Source of the DNA: Pedobacter aquae
GTDB lineage: Bacteria; Bacteroidota; Bacteroidia; Sphingobacteriales; Sphingobacteriaceae
DNA length: 64,000 nt
Direction of reading: 5' to 3'
Assembly (NCBI RefSeq): GCF_008195825.1
Contig: NZ_CP043329.1
Coordinates: 434,001 to 498,000 of the forward strand
How positions within the stretch are numbered: position 1 is the stretch's first letter; every line of letters begins with the position of its first letter. Below are positions 15,019-24,982 of the stretch, piece after piece. Under the pieces are notes generated by a model. The model was not told the origin of the DNA, did not search any database, and saw only the letters and a list, made by a program, of their open reading frames with translations. A program made the translations under genes and the position numbers.

Positions 15019-16965
15019 ATGGCAAAAAAACAAGTAGCAGAAAAGGAGTTAAAAGCAAAAGAAGCAGAACTTCAAGACACTGTAAAAAGAGAAAAAGAGG
15101 TATTTGAATCAGAAGCTGATTCATTATCTATTGAAGACATTAAATCTTCATCACTCGTAGCAGACCCTAACGATTTTGATTGGGATGCGGACGATAAAGT
15201 GTTTGGTAACTACAACCAAGCAGACAGAGAAAAAATGGAACAGATGTATGCTGGTACCTTCAACTCTGTAGAAAAAGGAGAAATTATTTCTGGTACTGTT
15301 GTAACTATCAACAGCAAAGATGTAGTTTTAAACATCGGTTTCAAATCTGATGGTTTAGTTCCTGTAAACGAATTCCGTGATACACCAGACCTTAAAGTTG
15401 GTGATTCTGTTGACGTATTTGTTGAACAAAGAGAAGATGCTAACGGACAGTTAGTTTTATCTCGTAAAAGAGCAAAAACTCAACGTTCATGGGAAATGAT
15501 TAATGAAGCGTTGGAAAACGATACTATCATCAATGGTTATGTGAAGAGCAGAACTAAAGGTGGTTTAATCGTAGATATAATGGGCGTAGAAGCCTTCTTA
15601 CCAGGTTCACAAATTGATATTAAACCAATTCGTGATTACGACATTTATGTTGGTAAGACCATGGAATTCAAAGTTGTTAAAATCAACCACGAATTCAAAA
15701 ACGTTGTTGTTTCTCACAAAGTTCTTATCGAAGACGATTTGGAAAGCCAAAAAGTTGAGATTGTTTCTAAATTGGAGAAAGGACAAGTTCTTGAAGGAAC
15801 TGTTAAAAACATTACAGATTTCGGTGTATTCATTGATTTGGGTGGTGTTGACGGTTTACTACACATTACTGATATCTCTTGGGGCCGTATCGAGCATCCA
15901 AAAGAGGTATTATCTTTAGATGAAAAAGTTAACGTTGTTGTTCTTGACTTTGATGACGAGAAAAAACGTATCGCTTTAGGTTTAAAACAATTAACTTCTC
16001 ACCCTTGGGAGTCTTTAAATACTGATTTAGCTATCGGTTCTAAAGTAAAAGGAAAAATCGTAACTGTTGCAGATTACGGTGCATTCTTAGAAATCATCCC
16101 TGGAGTAGAAGGTTTAATTCACGTTTCAGAAATGTCTTGGTCTCAAAACTTACGTAACCCACAAGAGTTTATGAAAGTAGGAGATGAGATTGAAGCAGTA
16201 GTTTTAACCTTAGATAGAGATGAGCGTAAAATGTCTTTAGGCATTAAACAATTAACTCCAGATCCTTGGGAAAAAGCGGCAGAAAGATATCCAATTGGAA
16301 GCAAGCACAAAGCAGCTGTTAAAAACATGACTAACTTTGGTGTGTTTGTTGAAATCGAAGAAGGTATCGATGGTTTAATCCATATTTCTGACTTATCATG
16401 GTCTAAAAAAGTTAATCACCCTAACGAATTCACTAAAACTGGTGAAGAATTAGATGTGGTAGTTTTAGAGCTTGATGTAGATAACCGTAAATTAAGCTTA
16501 GGACACAAACAATTAGAAGAAAACCCTTGGGATACTTTTGAAACTATCTTCACTTTAGATTCAATCCACGAAGGAACTGTAACTAAAGTAACTGATAAAG
16601 GCGCTTTAGTAGCATTACCTTACGGTGTTGAAGGTTTTGTACCAACAAAACACTTAAATAAAGAAGACGGTACAGTATTGAAAAATGATGAGACTTCAGA
16701 GTTCAAAATCATTGAGTTCAATAAAGATTCTAAGAGAATTGTTGTATCTCACGCCCGTATTTGGGAAGAGGTAAAAGCTGAAGCTGTTGCAGAAGAAAGA
16801 GCTAGCAAGAAAAAAGAAGCAAGCGCAGCAAGCAATGCAGTTAAAAAAGTTAAAGAATCTGTAGAGAAATCTACTTTAGGAGACCTTGACGTATTGGCAC
16901 AATTGAAAGATAAGATGGAAGGCGATGCCAAAAAAGCTGCTAAAAAGAAAGAAGAAGCTAAGTAA
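15019..16965 (+). CDS. rpsA: 30S ribosomal protein S1
   Basis: This 648-residue mRNA-binding ribosomal protein has an acidic N-terminal arm (about 1-85) and six S1/OB-fold repeats. The repeats show recurring patterns such as G-x-V-x-x-I-T-D-F-G-V-F-I-D-L-G and DGLLHITDISW. The last repeat (about 515-575) is more divergent, as is usual. A basic, alanine-rich coiled tail (about 590-648) is typical of Bacteroidota S1. It recruits and unfolds mRNA on the 30S subunit. The gene has its own -7 box, a strong AAGGAG ribosome-binding site and a terminator, so it is monocistronic. Codon use (frequent CGT, GGT, AAC) fits high expression. Confidence 0.98.
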   Translation: MAKKQVAEKELKAKEAELQDTVKREKEVFESEADSLSIEDIKSSSLVADPNDFDWDADDKVFGNYNQADREKMEQMYAGTFNSVEKGEIISGTVVTINSKDVVLNIGFKSDGLVPVNEFRDTPDLKVGDSVDVFVEQREDANGQLVLSRKRAKTQRSWEMINEALENDTIINGYVKSRTKGGLIVDIMGVEAFLPGSQIDIKPIRDYDIYVGKTMEFKVVKINHEFKNVVVSHKVLIEDDLESQKVEIVSKLEKGQVLEGTVKNITDFGVFIDLGGVDGLLHITDISWGRIEHPKEVLSLDEKVNVVVLDFDDEKKRIALGLKQLTSHPWESLNTDLAIGSKVKGKIVTVADYGAFLEIIPGVEGLIHVSEMSWSQNLRNPQEFMKVGDEIEAVVLTLDRDERKMSLGIKQLTPDPWEKAAERYPIGSKHKAAVKNMTNFGVFVEIEEGIDGLIHISDLSWSKKVNHPNEFTKTGEELDVVVLELDVDNRKLSLGHKQLEENPWDTFETIFTLDSIHEGTVTKVTDKGALVALPYGVEGFVPTKHLNKEDGTVLKNDETSEFKIIEFNKDSKRIVVSHARIWEEVKAEAVAEERASKKKEASAASNAVKKVKESVEKSTLGDLDVLAQLKDKMEGDAKKAAKKKEEAK

Positions 16966-16985
16966 TTAGCAATTCTATCATAAAC

Positions 16986-17017
16986 GAAGCCCCTTTGTGA
17001 AAACAGAGGGGCTTTTT
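16986..17017 (+). terminator. rho-independent terminator after rpsA
   Basis: AAGCCCCTTTGT pairs with ACAGAGGGGCTT (one G-T pair) around a short GAAA-type loop and is followed by a T-run. It starts about 20 nt after the rpsA stop. Confidence 0.88.
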
Positions 17018-17084
17018 TGTTGCGAATATGCATCGGTATAGAAAACGAAATTTAAAATTTTCATCTCTTTTATCTTATTTTTTC

Positions 17085-17092
17085 TATTTTTG
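17085..17092 (+). promoter_or_regulatory. -7 promoter box for pyrR-pyrB
   Basis: TATTTTTG matches TAnnTTTG. The pyrR ATG is 17 nt beyond it. The short leader leaves no room for the attenuator that PyrR controls in Bacillus. Confidence 0.55.
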
Positions 17093-17109
17093 ACCAAACC
17101 AAAAGACTG

Positions 17110-17658
17110 ATGCAAAATTTAACCCTTCTTGACGGTCAAAAATTTCAAATTACTTTAAAACGCCTTTGTCATCAGTTAATAGAAAATCATAATGATTTTT
17201 CTGATTCTGTTATCATTGGTATACAACCACGTGGTCCTTTCTTATCTAGTAGAATAGCTAGCGAGTTAAAGCAAATCATTCCTGATGCAACCATAAATCA
17301 TGGTAATTTGGATATTACATTTTATAGGGATGATTTTAGGAGAGGAGATTCGCCTTTACTACCCAATAGCACACACATAGATTTTATTATTGAAGGAAAG
17401 AAAGTGATTTTGGTAGATGATGTTTTATGGACAGGTAGAACCATAAGAGCTGCCATGGATGCGATGCTAGCTTTTGGCAGACCAGCAAAGGTAGAACTAC
17501 TGGTTTTAGTTGATAGAAGATATTCAAGACAATTACCCGTTGAGCCAGATTATATCGGTATACAAGTAGATTCCATATCATCACAAAAGGTGGTTGTAAG
17601 TTGGAAAGAAGCAGACGCAGAAGATAAAGTTATTTTGATTTCAGACAATAAAAAGTAA
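17110..17658 (+). CDS. pyrR: PyrR-type uracil phosphoribosyltransferase / regulator
   Basis: This 182-residue type I phosphoribosyltransferase has the PRPP loop VILVDDVLWTGRTIRAAMDA (about residues 98-117) and the PyrR-specific N-terminal region with IGIQPRGPFLSSRI. In Firmicutes PyrR binds pyr mRNA and also makes UMP from uracil. In Bacteroidota its regulatory role is less established. The gene directly precedes pyrB (1-nt gap), so it belongs to a pyrimidine operon. The 5' leader is only about ten bases, so classic PyrR attenuation upstream of this operon is unlikely. Confidence 0.92.
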   Translation: MQNLTLLDGQKFQITLKRLCHQLIENHNDFSDSVIIGIQPRGPFLSSRIASELKQIIPDATINHGNLDITFYRDDFRRGDSPLLPNSTHIDFIIEGKKVILVDDVLWTGRTIRAAMDAMLAFGRPAKVELLVLVDRRYSRQLPVEPDYIGIQVDSISSQKVVVSWKEADAEDKVILISDNKK

Positions 17659-17659
17659 A

Positions 17660-18598
17660 ATGCCAGAACAAGCACATAGATTAAGCAGTAAGCATCTTTT
17701 AGGAATTAAAGACCTTAATACAAAAGATATCGAACTGATTCTTGAAACTGCTGATACTTTTAAAGATGTCATTAACAGACCCATAAAAAAAGTACCATCT
17801 TTAAGAGATATCACCATAGCAAATATCTTCTTCGAAAACTCTACCAGAACAAAGCTTTCTTTTGAGCTGGCGCAAAAAAGGCTATCGGCAGATGTTATTA
17901 ATTTTGCAGCTTCAAGCTCGTCTGTTAGTAAAGGAGAAACTTTAATAGATACGGTGAACAATATCCTTTCCATGAAAGTGGATATGGTTGTGATGAGACA
18001 TCCTTACGCTGGTGCCGGTGTTTTTTTAAGTAAACATATCAATGCTCAAATTGTGAATGCCGGAGACGGGGCGCATGAACATCCCACTCAAGCTTTATTA
18101 GATGCCTTTTCTATCAGAGAAAAATATGGAGATGTAGCTGGCAAGAAAGTGGTTATTGTGGGTGATATTTTACACTCAAGAGTAGCTTTATCTAACATAT
18201 TGTGTCTACAAAAATTAGGAGCAGAGGTTAAGGTTTGCGGGCCAACAACTTTAATCCCTAAATACATCCATACACTAGGTGTAAAAGTAGAACACAATTT
18301 AAGAAAAGCCTTAAACTGGTGCGATGTTGCCAATATGTTGAGAATACAATTAGAAAGGCAAGACATTAAGTATTTTCCATCTTTAAGAGAATATTCCATG
18401 ATGTATGGCTTAAACAAGCAAATTTTGGATTCTTTAGATAAAGAAATCACCATTATGCACCCCGGGCCTATCAACAGAGGGGTAGAGATTACCAGCGATG
18501 TTGCAGATAGTAAGCAATCTATCATCTTAGACCAAGTAGAAAACGGAGTTGCGGTAAGAATGGCTGTTTTATATTTGTTAGCTAGTCAAAAGCAATAA
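17660..18598 (+). CDS. pyrB: aspartate carbamoyltransferase catalytic chain
   Basis: This 312-residue enzyme condenses carbamoyl phosphate with aspartate in UMP synthesis. The carbamoyl-phosphate site is visible as STRTKLSFE (about 55-63), with SSSVSKGE and HPTQALLD. The aspartate-domain motif MHPGPINRGVEI lies near residue 269. Length matches catalytic chains. No regulatory chain (pyrI) is present here. It forms an operon with pyrR, followed 4 nt later by a small membrane-protein gene. Confidence 0.97.
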   Translation: MPEQAHRLSSKHLLGIKDLNTKDIELILETADTFKDVINRPIKKVPSLRDITIANIFFENSTRTKLSFELAQKRLSADVINFAASSSSVSKGETLIDTVNNILSMKVDMVVMRHPYAGAGVFLSKHINAQIVNAGDGAHEHPTQALLDAFSIREKYGDVAGKKVVIVGDILHSRVALSNILCLQKLGAEVKVCGPTTLIPKYIHTLGVKVEHNLRKALNWCDVANMLRIQLERQDIKYFPSLREYSMMYGLNKQILDSLDKEITIMHPGPINRGVEITSDVADSKQSIILDQVENGVAVRMAVLYLLASQKQ

Positions 18599-18602
18599 AA
18601 TT

Positions 18603-18923
18603 ATGGATGCAGAAGAATTAGCTTTTTTACAAAATTGGGAAGTAAAAAGAAAGAAGTGGAGTTGGGGTAAAGTTTTCTTTAATACTGTTATTTATGTTGT
18701 TCTTCCGATAGTTATTACGGTAGATTTTATAAACTTTTTCATCATAGCTGATACTAATTTTGGTTTTTTCAGTTGGGAACACTTATGGGAGTTTATGAAG
18801 ACATTTTTTGTTTTTTCTTTAATCATTGGCTCGTCTTTTGGAGTGTTCTATTGGTATTCTAACGAGCTTAAATTCCAAAGACTTACCCAAAAGCAAGAAA
18901 AAGAGAAGAAAAACACACATTAA
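18603..18923 (+). CDS. small two-helix membrane protein, unknown
   Basis: This 106-residue protein has a charged N-terminus, two predicted transmembrane helices (about residues 27-48 and 66-86) and a basic, lysine-rich cytoplasmic tail (KQEKEKKNTH). No family is recognised. It begins 4 nt after pyrB and is probably translated from the same mRNA, although no functional link to pyrimidine synthesis can be seen. Confidence 0.75.
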   Translation: MDAEELAFLQNWEVKRKKWSWGKVFFNTVIYVVLPIVITVDFINFFIIADTNFGFFSWEHLWEFMKTFFVFSLIIGSSFGVFYWYSNELKFQRLTQKQEKEKKNTH

Positions 18924-19038
18924 AAATTAATGTTATTTTTTTATATTAAATGTCTGTTAAATTCGTTCAAACATTTAATAATTATTTTCTGGTGCGTTTG
19001 CTTTTATAGACAAATAACCTTTAGAATGTTAAATTACT

Positions 19039-22000
19039 ATGCTAAAAAAAATTACTGTATTAACATCATTCATATTTTTTGGTTTACAAACACAGGCACA
19101 AATTCCACTTCAATATGATTTAAATAATAAGTATAAAAAAGGTTTAGAGCTGTTAGAGCAGAAGAAGTATGTAGCCGCTTCCTCTATTTTTCAAGAAGTA
19201 GAAAAATTAAGACACACTACATCAACACAAGTTGATGCCAGATTAAATATCTCAGAAATAAAAATAAATGCGCAGTACTATAGGGCTTTGTGTGCATTAG
19301 AACTTAAAAACGAAGATGCCGAGGAACTATTTCTAAAATTTATCAGGCAACATCCAGAAAATGCTAAAACAAAACAGGCATATTTTCAAGTTGGTAAATC
19401 ATACTTTCAACAAGGTAAATATCAAGATGCTTTAAATTGGTTTACAAAAGTAAGCTCTATAGATTTGGTTGGTGAAGATGAAACCGAATATAAATTTAAA
19501 ACTGCATATGCATATTTTGAGACCAAAGATTACGCAAATGCCAAACCTTTATTTGGTTTAGTTAAAGATCGTCCGTCTGTTTATCAAGAGCAAGCCATTT
19601 ATTATTACGCTTACATTTCTTATCTAGATAAAGACTATAAAGTTGCTTTAACTCATTTTGAGAAGCTTAAAAATTCTAAAAATTACGAGTCTAGCTATCC
19701 TTATTATATCTCTGCTATTTATTTCTTAGACAAGCGTTATGATGATGTATTAGCCTATACCATCCCTATTTTAAATACAACAAAGCAACAATATGAAACA
19801 GAAATGTTCAGAATTGTAGCTGCTTCTTATTTTGCTAAAGAAAATTATAACGAAGCGCTTAAATATTATGAGCGTTTTATAGCTAATGATAAAGGTAAGA
19901 CACAAAATAACCAAGATTCTTACCAAATAGGTTATACCTATTACAAGCTTAAAAACTACAATAAATCTATAAATCAATTAATTAGGCTTAACAAAGACTT
20001 AAATAATTACAGTCAGTTTGGTTTATATACTTTAGGAGATTCTTACCTCAAAACAGAGAATAAACAAGGTGCAAGAAATGCTTTTTTAGAGAGCTCTAAA
20101 CTTAATTTCGACAAACAACTTAAGGAAGATGCGCTGCTGAATTTTTCTAAGCTTTCTTACGAACTTCAGTTTCACAACATCGCACTAGATGCTACTCAAG
20201 AGTATATTAAAACGTACCCACGTTCTGCTAAAATTAACGAGGCTAAAACGCTATTGGCAAATGTATTATTGAGTACCAAAAACTACCGTGATGCTATTGA
20301 TATTTTAGAAACCATCAACAACAAAAATGAAGATGCGCAAGAAGCTTATCAAAAGGTAACTTATTATAGAGGTTTAGAGCAGTATAATGAAAGAGCTTTT
20401 GAGAATGCCATTGGGATGTTTTTAAGGTCTAATAATTTTCCGTTAGATAAAGATATACATGCTTTGGCTACTTATTGGTGTGCAGAAGCGATGTATGAAG
20501 TGCGCAAATTTGGAGAATCTGTAGAGTATTTTGAGAACTTCTTGAAAATGCCAGCAGCAAGAAAAACAGATTTATTTAACTACGCAAATTACGCTTTAGG
20601 TTATGCTGCTTTAGAAGGTGAGAATTATCCTAAAGCAGTAACGCACTATAATAGATTTTTAAATGGAAGTGAGAAGGATAGTAAAACTATTAATGATGCT
20701 ACATTAAGATTAGCTGATGCTTATTTTGGAGCTAAAAATTACGGCAGTGCATTAAATTATTACAACAGAATTATAGCGCTTAATACCAGCAGTAAAGATT
20801 ATGCTTTATTTCAAAAAGGGATTATTGAAGGCTTACAAAATCAGCCTCAAGCAAAAATTGCAACTTTACAATCTCTGTTAAGTCAGTTTCCAAATTCTAA
20901 CTATGCTGATGATGCAGGTTTTGAAATTCCTTATACCTACTTTTTAATAGGTGAGGGAGAAAAAGCTAAAGCAGATTTAACCGTCTTTATAGCTAAATAT
21001 CCTAGAAGCGCTTATGTTTCTAGAGCGCTTATTACCATTGGTTTGGTGCAATATGACCAGAAGAATGATAATGAAGCTTTAGCGACTTTCAAAAAGGTAG
21101 TGAGCGATTATAAATCAACCGACGAAGCTCAGCAAGCTATCAAATTAATAGAGAGAATTTATGTTGATATGGGTAATGCATCAGCATTTATAGATTATGC
21201 CAATTCAACTTCTATAGGAAATTATACCTTAGCAGAACAAGATAATATCATGTTTCAGGCTGCTAATAATATGTATTTAAGAGGAGATTGGGCAGGCGCT
21301 GTAGAATCTGTAAATGCTTATTTTGATAAATTTCCTAAAGCCATCAAAGATAAACATGCAAAATTTATTAGGGCAGAGAGCTATAAAAACTTAGGTAAAT
21401 TTGCTCCAGCTATTATTGATTATGAATACATCCTTAACGATTGGACAAGCGAGTTTACAGAAAAAGCCTTAATCAGTATCTCAAATATCTATCTAAAAAA
21501 TAAGCAGTATAACGAGGCTATTGTACACCTTAAAAAGTTAGAAATTGCTTCTGAATACAAATCAACCTACCAATTTGCTATCAATAATTTAATGGTAGCT
21601 TATGAAGGCTTGGCCGTTCCAGATCAAACTTTAAAGTATGCTCAGATTATAAAAGAGTATGAAAAATCATCAGAACAAGATAAAAACCTAGCTACTTTAT
21701 ATGCTGGTAAAGCTTATTTGCTTACCGCTGATACCACAACGGCTGTGAAAGAGCTTACCTTCTTGTCTAAAAATGCCAAAACTATTCAAGCAGCAGAAGC
21801 AAAATATCTTTTAGGAAATATTCAATATCTTAAAAAGGATTATAAAGAATCTCAAAAAACATTATTTGATTTAATTAATAACCTGCCAAATTATGATTAT
21901 TGGGTAGCTAAAAGCTTTATTCTTTTAGCAGACAATTATCTTGCTTTAAAAGATGTTTTTCAAGCGAAAAGCACTTTACAGAGTATCATAGAGAATTATG

Positions 22001-22062
22001 AGGGAGATGACGATATCCTGCCAATAGCTAAAGAAAAACTTCAAGCCATTACCAGTAAATAA
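19039..22062 (+). CDS. large tetratricopeptide-repeat protein, secreted
   Basis: This 1007-residue protein has a signal peptide (ITVLTSFIFFGLQTQAQ) and TPR-like helical hairpins along nearly its full length. Repeating patterns include A-x-x-x-F-x-x-x-x-x-x-Y-P-x-S and G-x-x-Y-Y. Such proteins are known in Bacteroidota at the head of clusters encoding an outer-membrane barrel and Ton/Tol-like energy proteins, and this cluster follows here on the same strand. It is probably a periplasmic scaffold. The role is inferred from context alone. Confidence 0.9.
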   Translation: MLKKITVLTSFIFFGLQTQAQIPLQYDLNNKYKKGLELLEQKKYVAASSIFQEVEKLRHTTSTQVDARLNISEIKINAQYYRALCALELKNEDAEELFLKFIRQHPENAKTKQAYFQVGKSYFQQGKYQDALNWFTKVSSIDLVGEDETEYKFKTAYAYFETKDYANAKPLFGLVKDRPSVYQEQAIYYYAYISYLDKDYKVALTHFEKLKNSKNYESSYPYYISAIYFLDKRYDDVLAYTIPILNTTKQQYETEMFRIVAASYFAKENYNEALKYYERFIANDKGKTQNNQDSYQIGYTYYKLKNYNKSINQLIRLNKDLNNYSQFGLYTLGDSYLKTENKQGARNAFLESSKLNFDKQLKEDALLNFSKLSYELQFHNIALDATQEYIKTYPRSAKINEAKTLLANVLLSTKNYRDAIDILETINNKNEDAQEAYQKVTYYRGLEQYNERAFENAIGMFLRSNNFPLDKDIHALATYWCAEAMYEVRKFGESVEYFENFLKMPAARKTDLFNYANYALGYAALEGENYPKAVTHYNRFLNGSEKDSKTINDATLRLADAYFGAKNYGSALNYYNRIIALNTSSKDYALFQKGIIEGLQNQPQAKIATLQSLLSQFPNSNYADDAGFEIPYTYFLIGEGEKAKADLTVFIAKYPRSAYVSRALITIGLVQYDQKNDNEALATFKKVVSDYKSTDEAQQAIKLIERIYVDMGNASAFIDYANSTSIGNYTLAEQDNIMFQAANNMYLRGDWAGAVESVNAYFDKFPKAIKDKHAKFIRAESYKNLGKFAPAIIDYEYILNDWTSEFTEKALISISNIYLKNKQYNEAIVHLKKLEIASEYKSTYQFAINNLMVAYEGLAVPDQTLKYAQIIKEYEKSSEQDKNLATLYAGKAYLLTADTTTAVKELTFLSKNAKTIQAAEAKYLLGNIQYLKKDYKESQKTLFDLINNLPNYDYWVAKSFILLADNYLALKDVFQAKSTLQSIIENYEGDDDILPIAKEKLQAITSK

Positions 22063-22106
22063 AGAATTTATTTTATCAGCATTTCTATAATAAGAAGTAC
22101 AATTAG

Positions 22107-23843
22107 ATGATAAACATGATATTAAAATATAAGATAAAAGCATTTTTAAGTTTAGGATTGATAGTTTCTTTGCCTGTTTTTTTACAAGCACAGGTTAAAC
22201 CAGAAGAGCAGAAACCTAAAGCCACTCAGCAACCTACAGAGGAAGAAAGCAAAACATCTGTAACAGAGGAAATAGAGGTTGTTAGAGAATATAAGCCTAT
22301 ATTGGCCGATGCTGTTAAAATAAGACGTAACCCGGATTTAAACAGTAATAAAGCTTTTAACCCCAGAGTGCGTTATAATTTATTAGATAAAAGATTAGAA
22401 CTCAACTCAGAAATCAGGACTTTAGAGGCACAGCAATTAAAGCCCCTTAAAGACGAAGATTTAAAAAATAACTACGCAAAAGCAGGTTTAGGTAATTTGG
22501 GAACTACTTTGGGTAGTTTACATTTAGGCACTGGCAGAGACCAAGCGCTACAAGCTGGCTTTAACTTTGACCATTGGAGTATGAGTGGGAAGTTAAATCA
22601 GCAAAAAATGTCTGAACAAGATTTAGGTGTTTACGGCAGAAGTATAGGCGAGCAAATTGTATTAGATGGAAAGATTAATTACAACCGTAGAACCAATTAT
22701 TTTTATGGTTTAGACCCAGCTGCTTCTTTTACCAACCCCGATCCGGTTAAGCAAAGATTTAATTTTATTGAAGGTAAAGGCGAACTTTATAATCGTGTTG
22801 ATGCTTATGACGAAAATAAATTGGCTTATGCTGCTCAGTTATACGGTTATTTATTTAATAATATTTTTGAAGGGAAAGAAAATACCATTATTGTTTCTGG
22901 TGGTTTAAGTAAAAACATTAGTAAGTTTCAAATTGGTGCAAATGCCAATTTAGATTTTACCACAACTAGAGACAGAGCTTATGGTTCCTTAAATAATCAT
23001 ATTTTAAAATTAAATCCTTTTGTAAAGATAGATGGTGAGCAATTTGAAGTTGTTGCGGGTATCAATTACGTGAATGAATTTGGTGGTGATAACCAACGTA
23101 TGAACTTATTTCCTGCTGCCAGTATAGATTTTACACTTATTAAAAATTACCTGTCTGTATTTGGTGTTTTAGGTGGCGATGTTCATAAAACCCGTTTAAA
23201 AGATTTAAGCTATACCAATCCGTTTTTAAACGAGAATATCAACATCAGAAACCAAATAGAAAAATTTAGTATTGAGGGTGGTGTAAAAGGTACTTTATCT
23301 GCTAATATTGGTTATAAAGCATCTGTACATTATAAAACCATCGGAGATTTTAGTTACTTCGTAAACGATTCTACCAGATTACAAGCTTTCCAAGTTGAAT
23401 ATATCACAGAAAACAGCAATATTTTGGGTTTAACTGGCGAACTTAACGTTCAATTTTCTAAAGCCTTTAGGTTAGATGGTAAACTAGAGTTAAATCAATA
23501 CAACTTAAAGAACGAATTAAATGCATGGTATTATCCTGGTATTAGATTAAGTTCTACAGCATCATTCAACATCACAGAGAAGCTTAAAATAGATGCTGAT
23601 GTTTATTTACAAGGAGAAACTAAAGCGAAGTTATATACCACATCATCTGTAGATCCTAATGATTTCCAGGTAAGAACCATTAAAGCTTTCGCTGATTTAG
23701 GTGCTGGTGCGTCTTATCAAATAAATAAGAAGTTTGGTGCATTTTTAAGAGTTAATAACTTATTAGGTACTGCTTATGAGCGCTATTTGTTTTATCCAAA
23801 CTATGGATTTAACATACTTGGCGGTGTAAGCTATGGTTTTTAA
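22107..23843 (+). CDS. TonB-dependent-receptor-like outer-membrane beta-barrel
   Basis: This 578-residue protein has a signal peptide ending near LPVFLQAQ, a Gln/Glu/Lys-rich linker (about 30-55) and a V-T-E-E-I-E-V-V-R-E-Y-K-P segment. The long barrel part has alternating aromatic strands and the terminal Phe required for outer-membrane insertion (GGVSYGF). It lacks an obvious plug domain, so it is shorter than classical SusC-type receptors. It lies 44 nt after the large TPR gene and upstream of the exbB/exbD/tonB genes. I infer an energised outer-membrane channel or assembly factor. The ligand is unknown. An alternative start is ATG 22116. Confidence 0.8.
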   Translation: MINMILKYKIKAFLSLGLIVSLPVFLQAQVKPEEQKPKATQQPTEEESKTSVTEEIEVVREYKPILADAVKIRRNPDLNSNKAFNPRVRYNLLDKRLELNSEIRTLEAQQLKPLKDEDLKNNYAKAGLGNLGTTLGSLHLGTGRDQALQAGFNFDHWSMSGKLNQQKMSEQDLGVYGRSIGEQIVLDGKINYNRRTNYFYGLDPAASFTNPDPVKQRFNFIEGKGELYNRVDAYDENKLAYAAQLYGYLFNNIFEGKENTIIVSGGLSKNISKFQIGANANLDFTTTRDRAYGSLNNHILKLNPFVKIDGEQFEVVAGINYVNEFGGDNQRMNLFPAASIDFTLIKNYLSVFGVLGGDVHKTRLKDLSYTNPFLNENINIRNQIEKFSIEGGVKGTLSANIGYKASVHYKTIGDFSYFVNDSTRLQAFQVEYITENSNILGLTGELNVQFSKAFRLDGKLELNQYNLKNELNAWYYPGIRLSSTASFNITEKLKIDADVYLQGETKAKLYTTSSVDPNDFQVRTIKAFADLGAGASYQINKKFGAFLRVNNLLGTAYERYLFYPNYGFNILGGVSYGF

Positions 23844-23890
23844 GGGCAATATTTTTTGATAGGATAAAAAAGACTATTTTTACAACATCA

Positions 23891-24973
23891 ATGGATATTT
23901 CCTTCAATATAAAAGACATTTTAGAAAAGAATAATCTGGCAATATTTCCAGGTTTAGGTGTGTTTTACAAAAAAAGACAAGAGGGTTTTTTTGACGAAAA
24001 TCTACTCGTTTTTCATCCACCAAAAGAAATCATCCAATTTTCTACGGTAATTCCAGAAGAAGTAGAAAACCCTGTTCTAGATTATATTTGTCATACCCGT
24101 AAAGTTTCTACAGCCTCGGCAGACTATTTATTAAATCAGTTTGTAACGCAGTTAAAAGATATTTTAGCTCAGCAAAAAGAATTACCCTTAAATGGCTTAG
24201 GTAAATTGGTAGCGCATGATGGTGATTTGGTTTTTGAAGAAGAAAAGGCATTAGAAACTAACTTATCTTACTTTGGTTTACCACTGGTAAATATAAAACC
24301 AGATGCCATAGTAGAATCTAAAGTTATTTTAGAGGACTTAGAAGAAGAAAAAGAAGAGGAACAAGCATCTTTTTCTTTAGCTGAACAAGCCCTTAACGCT
24401 TCTTTATCTGGCTCAACAGAAGTTAAAGAGAAGAAGAAACCGAAGAAATGGTTATTTATTTTAATTCCTGTCATGTTAGTTTTAATTTCTGCGCTTGCTC
24501 TTTATTTCTTTAATCCTGATTTATATAACCAATATTTTAATCCAAATCTTAACAATCAAGATGTTAAGGTCGTAGTGCCAGTTAGGGTAACACAAGAGCA
24601 ACAAGATTCATCTCTGGCAGATTCTGTATATAACGAGATTGAGAAAAATGCCAAAGCTCAAGGTTTGGAGATAGAAAAAGTAAAAGATTCTACCAATGTA
24701 ACTGTTAGCAATAAAGCTGTACCAAACAAGGCAGGAATACGTTATGAGATTATTATTGCCGCATGGCAAACCAAAGCTAAAGCAGAACAGCATGTTAAAA
24801 AGCTAAAAGAAAACGGAATAAATGCTTTTATTGTTGAAGATGCTGATGGCCCCATGATTAAAATAAGCGCTGCTACTTTTTATAATAAAGCAGAAGCAGA
24901 AGCCGAGTTAAAAAGAGTTAGAGAAGAATTAAATCCAGAAGCTTTTATAAAGCCTATAAAACCTTTAAAATAA
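23891..24973 (+). CDS. HU-CCDC81 / SPOR domain membrane protein
   Basis: This 360-residue bitopic protein has an N-terminal HU-like (CCDC81-type) domain over about residues 1-140 (NNLAIFPGLGVFYKK). A Lys/Glu-rich linker follows, then one transmembrane helix at about 187-208 (WLFILIPVMLVLISALALYF). A C-terminal SPOR domain (about 280-355) should bind denuded peptidoglycan glycan strands. The HU-like part would be cytoplasmic and the SPOR part periplasmic, linking the nucleoid or cytoplasm to the cell wall. The gene lies in the cluster with exbB, exbD and tonB and ends 9 nt before exbB. Confidence 0.88.
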   Translation: MDISFNIKDILEKNNLAIFPGLGVFYKKRQEGFFDENLLVFHPPKEIIQFSTVIPEEVENPVLDYICHTRKVSTASADYLLNQFVTQLKDILAQQKELPLNGLGKLVAHDGDLVFEEEKALETNLSYFGLPLVNIKPDAIVESKVILEDLEEEKEEEQASFSLAEQALNASLSGSTEVKEKKKPKKWLFILIPVMLVLISALALYFFNPDLYNQYFNPNLNNQDVKVVVPVRVTQEQQDSSLADSVYNEIEKNAKAQGLEIEKVKDSTNVTVSNKAVPNKAGIRYEIIIAAWQTKAKAEQHVKKLKENGINAFIVEDADGPMIKISAATFYNKAEAEAELKRVREELNPEAFIKPIKPLK

Positions 24974-24982
24974 ATTATACAT

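Noticed and set aside
17093-17110. PyrR-responsive attenuator before pyrR
   Set aside because: The predicted leader is only about ten bases, with no hairpin or terminator between promoter and start.
18930-19118. Short open frame overlapping the start of the large TPR gene
   Set aside because: It is a low-complexity, Cys- and Phe-rich frame that overlaps the TPR signal-peptide codons and has no protein-like features.
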